Shown here: positions 1 through 6,962 of the stretch, one piece after another | Layout of the letters: each line of letters opens with the position of its first letter | How positions within the stretch are numbered: the stretch's first letter is position 1 | Origin: JBBAFB01 sp041655595 | GTDB lineage: Bacteria > Bacillota > DULZ01 | DNA length: 9,486 nt | Direction of reading: 5' to 3' | Assembly (NCBI GenBank): GCA_041655595.1 | Contig: JBBAFB010000088.1 | Span: forward strand, 1-9,486 | Notes under the pieces: model-generated | Databases searched by the model: none | What the model was told of the DNA's origin: nothing | What the model saw: only the letters and a program-made list of their open reading frames with translations | Made by a program: the position numbers and the translations under genes

Positions 1-582
1 ATCATCATTTTGCACAAAATGTTTTGGCAGGCTATGGGCGGACATGATCAACATGGTGCCTTCCTTGTCCTCATTTGACATTTTTTCATATATTTTTTTT
101 ATCTCATTTACCCAATAGTCAATAAAGCCGGGCTCATTATGCCACTGCTTAATAGCATGAATTGTTAAGCCACCTATCTCCTTTGCCTTACCCACAGCTC
201 TTGCGATATATGTATTTACACCGTATTTAGAATAATGTGGTGTTAGTACGATGGAAACCGCTTCTTTAATTCCGTCCTTTTTCATTTGCACAACTGCATC
301 TTCAATGTAAGGCTCAATATGCTTTAAGCCGATATACAAGGAAAATTCCAGTTGACCTTGCCGTTCATTTAACTTGTCTCTTAAAGCGTTTGCTTGCTTT
401 TTCGTAATCTCCGCCAGCGGAGAAATTCCGCCGATAGTACCATATTTTTTAGTTAAAGCCGAAACCGCCTCTTTAGAAGGCTTTCTACCCCCGGAAATAT
501 GAGTGTAAAACCTTTCAATATCTCCCTCATTATAGGGAGCTCCGTAGGCCATTACCAGCAACCCCATTTTCTCTTTGCTCAT
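1..582 (-). CDS. hemH: Ferrochelatase, Bacillus type (coproporphyrin III ferrochelatase), N-terminal 194 codons
   Basis: Inserts ferrous iron into a porphyrin in late haem synthesis. In Gram-positive bacteria this enzyme type acts on coproporphyrin III in the cytosol or at the membrane face (family knowledge). The translation begins MSKEKMGLLVMAYGAPY and closely parallels the B. subtilis enzyme as I remember it, without apparent gaps. Tyr13 aligns with the metal/porphyrin-contacting Tyr13, and the SAHSLP motif places His183 exactly at the catalytic His183. The YIGLKHIEPYIEDAV and GGISPLAEIT segments are also typical. The second acidic catalytic residue (near 264) lies beyond the left edge, so intactness cannot be judged. 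The start is fixed by an AAGGAGG site (589-595, minus sense) 6 bases upstream. It is transcribed divergently from cydABDC, whose product needs haem. No membrane segment is expected or seen. Function is confident; coproporphyrin rather than protoporphyrin as substrate is inferred from lineage. Confidence 0.96.
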   Translation of the reverse strand, partial: MSKEKMGLLVMAYGAPYNEGDIERFYTHISGGRKPSKEAVSALTKKYGTIGGISPLAEITKKQANALRDKLNERQGQLEFSLYIGLKHIEPYIEDAVVQMKKDGIKEAVSIVLTPHYSKYGVNTYIARAVGKAKEIGGLTIHAIKQWHNEPGFIDYWVNEIKKIYEKMSNEDKEGTMLIMSAHSLPKHFVQNDD

Positions 583-657
583 TTTTAACCTCCTTTACGT
601 TTTTAACTGCTGCATTTGCTACTCTGCCACTATTAACAGTTTGTCACCAATAAAATA

Positions 658-669
658 TGAATCAATTCA
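658..669. promoter_or_regulatory. Operator-like dyad O1 just downstream of the hemH -10
   Basis: TGAATCAATTCA: perfect TGAAT/ATTCA arms around a 2-base centre. It sits where the hemH transcript would start, 6 bases downstream of the -10 element. With its near copy at 712-723 it brackets the promoter, the usual layout of a repressor pair. Short dyads of this kind are used by TetR- and MarR-family repressors. The actual regulator is unknown and not encoded in the window. Confidence 0.55.
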
Positions 670-675
670 AGTTTT

Positions 676-704
676 ATTATATACTTGTAAATCCTGGTTG
701 TCAA
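676..704 (-). promoter_or_regulatory. Sigma-A promoter of hemH
   Basis: In minus sense the sequence reads TTGACA (704-699), a 17-base spacer, then TATAAT (681-676). Both hexamers match the consensus perfectly at optimal spacing. The predicted start is near 669, giving a leader of about 86 bases. A promoter this strong would be nearly constitutive if not repressed, which fits the flanking dyads at 658-669 and 712-723. Confidence 0.85.
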
Positions 705-711
705 CAATAAA

Positions 712-723
712 TGAATCCATTCA
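712..723. promoter_or_regulatory. Operator-like dyad O2 just upstream of the hemH -35
   Basis: TGAATCCATTCA: the same TGAAT/ATTCA arms as O1, differing only in the 2-base centre. It lies 7 bases upstream of the hemH -35. The centres of O1 and O2 are 54 bp apart, close to five helical turns, so proteins bound to both would face the same side of the DNA. It is over 110 bp from the cyd -35, so it probably serves hemH rather than cyd. Confidence 0.55.
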
Positions 724-837
724 CTTAAGCCATAGGGACGCTTTGATTGCCAGATTTTTTTGGGCCGGACAAACCCTTACTTGCTATTCTTTTTTGGTGC
801 AAAGGCTTGACAGGAAAGGGAATTCTGCCAATTATTG

Positions 838-866
838 TTGACAATCATTACTAATAATAGTAAGAT
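838..866 (+). promoter_or_regulatory. Probable promoter of the cydABDC operon with overlapping dyads
   Basis: TTGACA (838-843), a 17-base spacer, then TAAGAT (861-866, four of six consensus bases). The -35 lies inside the dyad ATTGT-TG-ACAAT (834-845). The spacer and -10 lie in a second dyad, TTACTA-ATAA-TAGTAA (848-863). Such overlap suggests control by repression. A second, weaker candidate -35 (TTGACA, 807-812) lies further upstream. The leader from about 873 to 949 contains a small AAGGA/TCCTT hairpin (904-917). Which proteins bind cannot be told; cyd operons of Bacillus are known to respond to Rex and ResD, but I see no full Rex site. Confidence 0.6.
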
Positions 867-949
867 TAATTAAGCAAGTTTCTAAAGGATGGGGAGGCGA
901 TTAAAGGATTTTTCCTTCAGTTTAAAAAATTTGTTGAGGAGGTTTTTTT

Positions 950-2338
950 ATGGACCAAGTCTTATTGGCCCGCTGGCAATTCGGTTTAACTACGGGCTAC
1001 CACTTTCTCTTTGTGCCTCTCACCATTGGGCTTTCCCTTTTAGTAGCTATTATGGAAACCCTGTACGTAAAAAAAGGTAAGGAGAGTTACAAAAAAATGG
1101 CTCAATTCTGGGGCCGCTTATTTGTTATCAACTTTGCCATGGGAGTAGTCACCGGAATAGTCATCGTTTTTCAGTTCGGAATGAACTGGTCCGAGTATTC
1201 CCGTTTTGTAGGAAACATCTTTGGCATTCCTCTAGCAATCGAAGCCTTATTGGCCTTTTTTCTGGAATCAACCTTCCTGGGCATTTGGCTCTTTGGCTGG
1301 GACAAAGTATCTAAAAAGGTACATTTGCTTAGCGCTTGGCTGGTTGCCATCGCCAGCAGTTTATCCTCCCTTTGGATCTTAGTAGCTAACTCCTTTATGC
1401 AAAACCCCGTTGGCTATGAACTGGTAGGAAATCGGGCAGAATTGGTGGGTTTCGGTAAGCTATTGGCAAACCCCTATTTTCATAATCAGTTTACCCATGT
1501 GATTGCGGGAGCCTTTGTGACGGGAGCAGTTTTTGTAATCAGTATTAGCGCCTACCATCTGCTAAAGAAAAACCGAGTTGATTTCTTTAAGGAATCACTG
1601 AGAATTGGATTAATATTTGGTCTTATTAGCGTAATTATTGTAGGTGGTATCGGGCATCTTCAAGGGCAGTTCCTGGTTAAAACGAAACCGATGAAAATGT
1701 CGGCGGCAGAGGCTTTATGGGAGACTTCCGATCCGGCACCCTTTGCCCTGTTGGCAATTATTGACCAGGAAAAAGGGCAAAATAAATTTGAGATTACCAT
1801 CCCCGCTATGACTAGTTTTATGTCTTATAATAAATTTTCCGGGGAAGTAAAAGGCTTAAATGATCTGCAAAAAGAAATGGAGGCCCTACATGGTTCGGGT
1901 AATTACATCCCACCTGTCACCCCCATCTTTTGGAGTTTTCGTTTTATGGTAGGCATCGGTTCTTTAATTGGCTTGTTAGTCTTATTAGCCGTCTACGCTA
2001 CCAGAAAACAAATCCTAGAGGAGTATCCCCTGCTTTTAAAGCTGTTGTTTTTTATCCTGCCCCTGCCCTTCCTGGCGAACTTATTTGGCTGGATAATGGC
2101 GGAAATGGGCAGACAACCTTGGATTGTCAGCGGTCTACTAAAGGTTGACAACGCAGTTTCCCCCAATGTTTCACCGGCTGCCATCTGGACCACCATGATC
2201 GGTTTTTCCGTGGTCTATATCTTATTAGCAATTGCGGATATTTACCTGCTTGCCAAATTTGCAAAACAGGGTCCCGAAGATATGGATCTAATTAAAGAAC
2301 CAAACCTAGCCGAAGGGGAGGTATCGCTATGGGCTTAG
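950..2338 (+). CDS. cydA: Cytochrome bd quinol oxidase subunit I
   Basis: Membrane subunit that oxidises quinol and reduces oxygen to water, carrying haems b558, b595 and d. The 462 residues hold the expected ligands: His18 (TTGYHFLFVPL), Glu98 and Glu106 (AIEALLAFFLEST), His183 (NQFTHVIAGAF) and Met333 with Arg331 (FWSFRFMVGIG). The quinol-site pair Lys249/Glu254 (KMSAAE) has the same spacing as Lys252/Glu257 of E. coli. The GRQPW motif is present near residue 387. The protein is shorter than the roughly 520-residue E. coli form and matches the short-Q-loop class common in Firmicutes. The start is supported by GAGGAGG at 936-942. The gene overlaps cydB by 10 bases, implying translational coupling. 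All ligands are intact, so activity is expected. Confidence 0.97.
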   Translation: MDQVLLARWQFGLTTGYHFLFVPLTIGLSLLVAIMETLYVKKGKESYKKMAQFWGRLFVINFAMGVVTGIVIVFQFGMNWSEYSRFVGNIFGIPLAIEALLAFFLESTFLGIWLFGWDKVSKKVHLLSAWLVAIASSLSSLWILVANSFMQNPVGYELVGNRAELVGFGKLLANPYFHNQFTHVIAGAFVTGAVFVISISAYHLLKKNRVDFFKESLRIGLIFGLISVIIVGGIGHLQGQFLVKTKPMKMSAAEALWETSDPAPFALLAIIDQEKGQNKFEITIPAMTSFMSYNKFSGEVKGLNDLQKEMEALHGSGNYIPPVTPIFWSFRFMVGIGSLIGLLVLLAVYATRKQILEEYPLLLKLLFFILPLPFLANLFGWIMAEMGRQPWIVSGLLKVDNAVSPNVSPAAIWTTMIGFSVVYILLAIADIYLLAKFAKQGPEDMDLIKEPNLAEGEVSLWA

Positions 2339-3333
2339 AAATACTTTGGTTTTTACTTGTTACTGTGCTTTTTGTCGCTTTCTTTTTTTTGGAGGGCTTT
2401 ACCTATGGTAGTGGCATTCTTCTGCCCTTAGTCGCTAAAAGTGATCTGGAAAGAAGAATAATTTTTAACACCGTCGGTCCTGTTTGGGGAGGCAACCAAG
2501 TCTGGATGATTACCGCGGGGGGTGCGGTCTTTGCAGCCTTCCCCAATTGGTACGCTACTTTATTCAGTGGTTTTTATCTACCTCTGTCTTTGATTCTTGT
2601 AGCTTTGATCCTTAGGGGCATCGCGCTGGAATTCAGGAGCAAAGATGAAAACTCCCTTTGGCGTGCCCTTTGGGATTACTGTTTCTTTATCGGTAGCTTG
2701 ATTGCCGCTTTTGTTTGGGGGGTTGCTATGGCCAACTTACTAAAAGGAGTTCCCATTGATGCCAATATGCATTATGTGGGTGGCTTTTTCAACCTATTCA
2801 CCCCTTTTACCTTGATTATGGGACTACTATTTGTGCTACTTTTTTCTTACCACGGGGCTCTCTTTTTAGCTCTTAAGACCACAGGGGAAATTTTAAGCCG
2901 CATCAAAAAAATCTTCTTTCCCCTTTGGCTGGTAATTATAGCAAACTATTTCGCTATGATCTTGTTCTTATTTTTAGAAACGGATGCCTTAAACAAAACC
3001 GCTCCCTCAGTTGCATTAACCGTAGGGCTTCTGGTATTGGGCGGGGTCAACTTTTTGGTTGGCTTCGGCAGATTTGGCTTCGCTTTTATTTTTTCCTCCA
3101 TCGGCATTACTGCTGTTATTGCAACCATTTTTACCGGTCTCTTCCCCAGAGTGATGGTTTCCAGCTTAGACCCCGAATGGAGTCTAACAATCTTTAACAG
3201 TGCCTCCGGACCGGTTACCCTCAAAGTGATGGCTATAGTAGCAATAATTTTAGTGCCCATAATTATTGCTTATCAAGCCTGGTCTTATTGGATATTTAGA
3301 AAACCTGTTGATTTAAACGAACTGGAATATTAA
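2329..3333 (+). CDS. cydB: Cytochrome bd quinol oxidase subunit II, with unusual substitutions
   Basis: Partner subunit of CydA, needed for haem b595/d assembly and oxygen or proton access. The 334 residues form a hydrophobic multi-helix protein with family landmarks: GPVWGGNQVW, ITAGGAVFAAFPNWYATLFSGFYLPL, GIALEFRSK, the LFPRVMVSSLDPEWSLTIFNSASG segment read in two parts, and a C-terminal YQAWSYWIFRKPV. The first landmark is altered: the family's GFDxGxG reads GFTYGSG (Thr25), and WDGN reads WGGN (Gly54). The aspartates normally there (Asp29 and Asp58 in E. coli) are therefore missing. The DNA in both places is clean, with no sign of frameshift. The start has AAGGGGAGG at 2313-2321 and overlaps the end of cydA. 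A working oxidase is likely given intact CydA, but the proton/oxygen route may differ. Confidence 0.95.
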   Translation: MGLEILWFLLVTVLFVAFFFLEGFTYGSGILLPLVAKSDLERRIIFNTVGPVWGGNQVWMITAGGAVFAAFPNWYATLFSGFYLPLSLILVALILRGIALEFRSKDENSLWRALWDYCFFIGSLIAAFVWGVAMANLLKGVPIDANMHYVGGFFNLFTPFTLIMGLLFVLLFSYHGALFLALKTTGEILSRIKKIFFPLWLVIIANYFAMILFLFLETDALNKTAPSVALTVGLLVLGGVNFLVGFGRFGFAFIFSSIGITAVIATIFTGLFPRVMVSSLDPEWSLTIFNSASGPVTLKVMAIVAIILVPIIIAYQAWSYWIFRKPVDLNELEY

Positions 3334-3339
3334 TTTTTA

Positions 3340-3367
3340 GGGGGAAAAGGTTTTGACCTTTTCCCCC
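3340..3367 (+). terminator. Strong hairpin between cydB and cydD (attenuator or mRNA-stability element)
   Basis: A perfect 11-bp inverted repeat, GGGGGAAAAGG (3340-3350) and CCTTTTCCCCC (3357-3367), with a 6-base loop. It begins 7 bases after the cydB stop. The bases that follow (acttttac) are not a clean T-tract, so it is probably a leaky terminator or a 3'-end stabiliser that sets cydAB expression above cydDC, not a full stop. No separate promoter for cydD was seen. Confidence 0.6.
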
Positions 3368-3391
3368 ACTTTTACAATCGGGGTGTGTCCC

Positions 3392-5125
3392 ATGATCAAT
3401 CAACAATTAATTAAACTGGCCAAGGGTATGGGCAATAGTTTAATACTGGTGATTTTAATCGGTTCCCTTTCCGGTCTGCTGATCATTGCCCAATGCTTCT
3501 TAATAGCCGAATTAGTTGACGGTGCCTTTTTAAAAGAACAAGGCTTAACAGAGTTGGCTACCGGCCTATCGGCACTGCTGTCTCTAATCCTATTGAGAGC
3601 TTTTCTTTTCTGGGCGGGAGAAATCTTTTCATTGAAAGGCAGCCTTCAGGTTCAAACCAAGCTTCGACAAACAGTTTTGGGACAAGTATTTAGATCGGGA
3701 CCCCTCTCTAGCCGGCAACAGGACACAGGCCAAATGATCTCCTCCCTAATTGACAGCGTGGATGCCCTAGAGGACTTCTTCGCCCGCTACTTACCTACCC
3801 TAGCGCTGGCCGGCATCATTCCCTTGGGTATCTTAATCATAGTTTTTCCCCGGGATCTTTTAACTGCTCTGATCCTATTGCTTACTGCTCCTTTAATACC
3901 CCTGTTCATGATGCTAATCGGCAGCCTAGCAGATAAATGGGCCAAGAAACAATGGCATGTTCTTGGCAAAATGAACAGCCACTTCCTGGATGTACTGGAA
4001 GGCTTAACTACCTTAAAATTGCTGCAAAAAAGTTTAAAACAGACCAAAACAATTGAACAGTTAGGGCGCGAATGGGCGGAAACTACCATGGGTGTTTTAA
4101 AAATCGCTTTTCTATCCGCCTTTTTTTTAGAGTTTTTCATGACCATTAGCACCGCCTTAATAGCAGTCTCCCTAGGGCTTAGACTGCTCACCGGCAATAT
4201 GGATTTCCAAACAGCCTTTTTCTTACTTTTACTGGCACCGGAGTTTTACGGACCCCTAAGAAATTTAGGCACTCAATATCATGCCGGCATCTCCGCCACG
4301 AAAGCAGTTGAAAATGTTTTTCGACTGCTAAGCAGTTCCCCCCGGGAGGTTCAGTTTGGGGAGAGACCGGTTAACAAGGAAATACTTAATAAACAAATTA
4401 AATTTGAAAATGTCAGCTTTTACTATGAGGATCAAAGGCAGGCACTGAGAAAAATTACCCTCAGCATCCAACCACAAGAAAAATTGGCTTTGGTAGGAGC
4501 TAGCGGTGCGGGGAAAAGCACCCTTCTGCAGCTTCTCTTGGGATTTGCTCATCCCCAAGCAGGGCAAATCCTGATTGGGGAGCTACCCCTGTCGGCTTTT
4601 AAACCGGAAAGTCTACGGCAACAAATAGCCCTGGTGCCCCAAAAACCGCATCTATTTAGAGGTACAATTGCCGAAAATATAGCTTTCTTCAAACCCGCGG
4701 CCACGCTTCCCGAGATCAAAACCGCTGCCCTGAAGGTGGGCCTCCATCAGATAGTTCTGGAATTACCTGCTGGCTACGAAACCATAATAGGTGGCGGCGG
4801 CAGGAGCCTGAGCTCAGGACAAGGGCAGCTGATTGCCTTGGCAAGAGCTTTCCTCTTAGATGCTCCTCTGGTTTTATTAGATGAGGCTACCACCAGTTTA
4901 GATCCGGTAAGCGAGGAGGCGATTCAAAAGGCACTGGCTGAACTGCTAAAAGATCGTAGGGCAATTATTGCTGCCCACCGCCTGGCAACCTTGAAACAAG
5001 TGGATCGCATTGCTGTTTTGAATCGGGGGAGCCTGGTTGAAATAGGCAGCCAAGCCGAATTGCTGGCAAACGAAGGCTTTTACTACCGTCTTCTTAACAG
5101 TTATTTAGGGAAAACAAGCGATTAA
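3392..5125 (+). CDS. cydD: Heterodimeric ABC exporter CydDC, CydD subunit
   Basis: Half-transporter that pairs with CydC and is required for cytochrome bd assembly. It was described as a cysteine/glutathione exporter, and later work on the E. coli complex points to haem handling. From Met1 at 3392 it has 577 residues: an N-terminal six-helix ABC exporter domain (about 1-320) and an ATPase domain. The latter has Walker A GASGAGKST (369-377), signature LSSGQGQ (473-479), Walker B LVLLDEA with Asp497/Glu498, and H-loop His529. The signature has Ser where LSGGQ has its first Gly; CydD proteins vary here. A TTG at 3353 is in frame, but it lies inside the loop of the 3340-3367 hairpin with its ribosome site in the stem. 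ATG 3392, preceded by GGGGTG (3379-3384), is therefore preferred. Separated from cydC by 57 bases. Confidence 0.93.
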   Translation: MINQQLIKLAKGMGNSLILVILIGSLSGLLIIAQCFLIAELVDGAFLKEQGLTELATGLSALLSLILLRAFLFWAGEIFSLKGSLQVQTKLRQTVLGQVFRSGPLSSRQQDTGQMISSLIDSVDALEDFFARYLPTLALAGIIPLGILIIVFPRDLLTALILLLTAPLIPLFMMLIGSLADKWAKKQWHVLGKMNSHFLDVLEGLTTLKLLQKSLKQTKTIEQLGREWAETTMGVLKIAFLSAFFLEFFMTISTALIAVSLGLRLLTGNMDFQTAFFLLLLAPEFYGPLRNLGTQYHAGISATKAVENVFRLLSSSPREVQFGERPVNKEILNKQIKFENVSFYYEDQRQALRKITLSIQPQEKLALVGASGAGKSTLLQLLLGFAHPQAGQILIGELPLSAFKPESLRQQIALVPQKPHLFRGTIAENIAFFKPAATLPEIKTAALKVGLHQIVLELPAGYETIIGGGGRSLSSGQGQLIALARAFLLDAPLVLLDEATTSLDPVSEEAIQKALAELLKDRRAIIAAHRLATLKQVDRIAVLNRGSLVEIGSQAELLANEGFYYRLLNSYLGKTSD

Positions 5126-5182
5126 ACAATCTAGCAAGCAGGGAAGGAGGCAGGGGGACCATTTTAATAATCCCGAAAAACC

Positions 5183-6916
5183 ATGAGCATTTTTAAAAAA
5201 CTATTTGTCTTCATTAAACCTTATCGCAAGTTCTGCACCCTAGGAATTCTGCTATCATTTTTGACCATCGGCAGTAATATGGGACTTTTAATTACCTCTG
5301 CTTATTTAATTTCCTGGGCTGCCCTCTCCCCTCATATAATGGAACTGATGACCTTGGTTGCCGGGGTGCGCTTCTTCGGCATTTCCCGCGGAGTGTTCCG
5401 CTACGGGGAACGCTATTTGAATCACAAAACGGCTTTGCATATTTTAGGAAAAATACGTCTGAACCTTTATCAATCCTTAGAAAGCCTGTCCCCCGGACAA
5501 CTGACCACCTTACACAGCGGCCAACTACTGGGCCGTTTGCTGGGGGATATTGAAAATCTAAAAGAAGTATATTTGCGCGTCTTTTTGCCCCCCATTGTTG
5601 CTTTTTTAATTTTTGTAAGTACTGCTTACTTGTTAAGTCTCTTTCACCAATACCTGCTGTTAAATTTTCTTATCTTCTATTTTCTAGCCACTTTTGGAGT
5701 GGCCTATGTGACAAGCCTAGTCTACAAGGGGAAAACAAAACTGACAGATACAAAGGAAGTTTTAAACATGACTTTGGTAGACAGTATTAGGGGTCTGACA
5801 GAGTTACTCACTTCCGGCAGAACAAAGGAATATCAGCAAAAGACGGTGGGACAGAACAGCAAATTTGTCCGATTTAAATTGGAATTTGCTAAAAAAAGTG
5901 CCCTAACCAACAGCTTAATACAGCTTTTAAACGGTTTAACCTTGTTTTCAACTTTGCTTTTAGGCATCTTGCTGATCAACACCGGAAAACTAAAGGCAAT
6001 TTGGCTGGCCCCTTTAGTTTTGGGAGTGCAGGCCAGCTTTGAAGCAGTCTTCGGCTTATCTCAACTGGTCCCCAATATCAGGGAAAGCTTGGCCTCCGCT
6101 AAAAGAATTTTTGCGATTGAGGAACTATCCCCCCAAAAGCCCCGGCCTGTAAATGATGGCAACAGCCTTATTGGGCACCATGAATTGGTAGTTAGCAATT
6201 TAAGCTTTACCTATCCTGACGGTAAACAGCCTGCCATCCAAAAAATTAATTTTAATCTCAATGAAGGTAAGCACCTGGGCATTGTAGGGGCTATCGGCTC
6301 AGGCAAGAGCACCATTAGCCACCTACTGCTAAAATTTTGGGATTATCAAGAAGGGACAATCACTTTAGGCGGTAAAGATTTAAACTCAATTCCGGAAAAT
6401 TATTTGTGGAAGACAATCGGATTAGTCTCCAGACAGACCTACCTGTTTAACGCCACTCTAAGAGAAAATTTGCTTTTGGCCAAGTCTACGGCAACCGAAC
6501 AAGAGCTGCTGGAGGCCTTGGACCTGGCACAGTTTAAACCCCACTTGGCCCAATTGCCTGCCGGCTTGGAAACAAAAGTTGGCGAAGGGGGCCGGAAACT
6601 CTCCGGAGGTCAAAGACAATTAATTGCTTTAGCCAGGATGATTTTAAAGGACCCTACTATCTTGATTTTAGACGAGGCCACCGAGGGCTTGGATCCAATT
6701 ACCGAAGCCCAAGCCCTGGACGCCATCCGGTCTTTAATGGCTAATCGCAGCATAATTATGATCACCCACAAGCTGACCAACCTGAATAAAATGGATGAAA
6801 TTATTTTCCTACAGGAAGGAAAAATTGCTGAAAGGGGCACCCATCAAGAACTGTTAAAAGAACAAAATTTTTATTACAGATATTATCAACTGGCCAAATC
6901 CTATCACTTCAGCTAA
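5183..6916 (+). CDS. cydC: Heterodimeric ABC exporter CydDC, CydC subunit
   Basis: Partner of CydD. Its 577 residues match CydD in length, and the ATPase motifs fall at the same residue numbers: Walker A GAIGSGKST (369-377), LSGGQRQ (473-479), Walker B ILILDEA with Asp497/Glu498, and His529. CydC is recognised by the arginine-rich stretch after the second helix (SRGVFRYGERYLNHKTALHI, about residues 69-88) and the following GQLLGRLLGDIENLKEVYLR. The canonical signature here, against LSSGQ in CydD, is ordinary for asymmetric heterodimers. The start is awkward: the only good ribosome site, GGAAGGAGG (5142-5150), is over 30 bases upstream of ATG 5183. An in-frame TAA at 5168-5170 rules out a longer protein. 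Last gene of the cyd operon. Confidence 0.94.
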   Translation: MSIFKKLFVFIKPYRKFCTLGILLSFLTIGSNMGLLITSAYLISWAALSPHIMELMTLVAGVRFFGISRGVFRYGERYLNHKTALHILGKIRLNLYQSLESLSPGQLTTLHSGQLLGRLLGDIENLKEVYLRVFLPPIVAFLIFVSTAYLLSLFHQYLLLNFLIFYFLATFGVAYVTSLVYKGKTKLTDTKEVLNMTLVDSIRGLTELLTSGRTKEYQQKTVGQNSKFVRFKLEFAKKSALTNSLIQLLNGLTLFSTLLLGILLINTGKLKAIWLAPLVLGVQASFEAVFGLSQLVPNIRESLASAKRIFAIEELSPQKPRPVNDGNSLIGHHELVVSNLSFTYPDGKQPAIQKINFNLNEGKHLGIVGAIGSGKSTISHLLLKFWDYQEGTITLGGKDLNSIPENYLWKTIGLVSRQTYLFNATLRENLLLAKSTATEQELLEALDLAQFKPHLAQLPAGLETKVGEGGRKLSGGQRQLIALARMILKDPTILILDEATEGLDPITEAQALDAIRSLMANRSIIMITHKLTNLNKMDEIIFLQEGKIAERGTHQELLKEQNFYYRYYQLAKSYHFS

Positions 6917-6920
6917 ATTA

Positions 6921-6945
6921 AAAAACTACCCTAAGGTAGCCTTTT
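6921..6945 (+). terminator. Weak terminator after cydC
   Basis: CTACC (6926-6930), loop CTAA, GGTAG (6935-6939), then CCTTTT. An A-run precedes the stem. The stem is only 5 bp, so termination would be modest. It sits between the convergent ends of cydC and the minus-strand Cys-rich gene and could act on either strand. Confidence 0.5.
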
Positions 6946-6962
6946 AATTCAACTTATGAATG

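Noticed and set aside
889..1080. 63-codon plus-strand frame starting just before cydA, considered as a leader peptide or upstream gene
   Set aside because: It overlaps cydA in another frame for over 100 bases, lacks a correctly spaced ribosome site and has a composition typical of a shadow frame.
3353..3391. TTG start giving CydD a 13-residue N-terminal extension
   Set aside because: The TTG and its ribosome site are buried in the perfect hairpin 3340-3367, and the extension (MTFSPTFTIGVCP) does not look like a CydD N-terminus. ATG 3392 is simpler.
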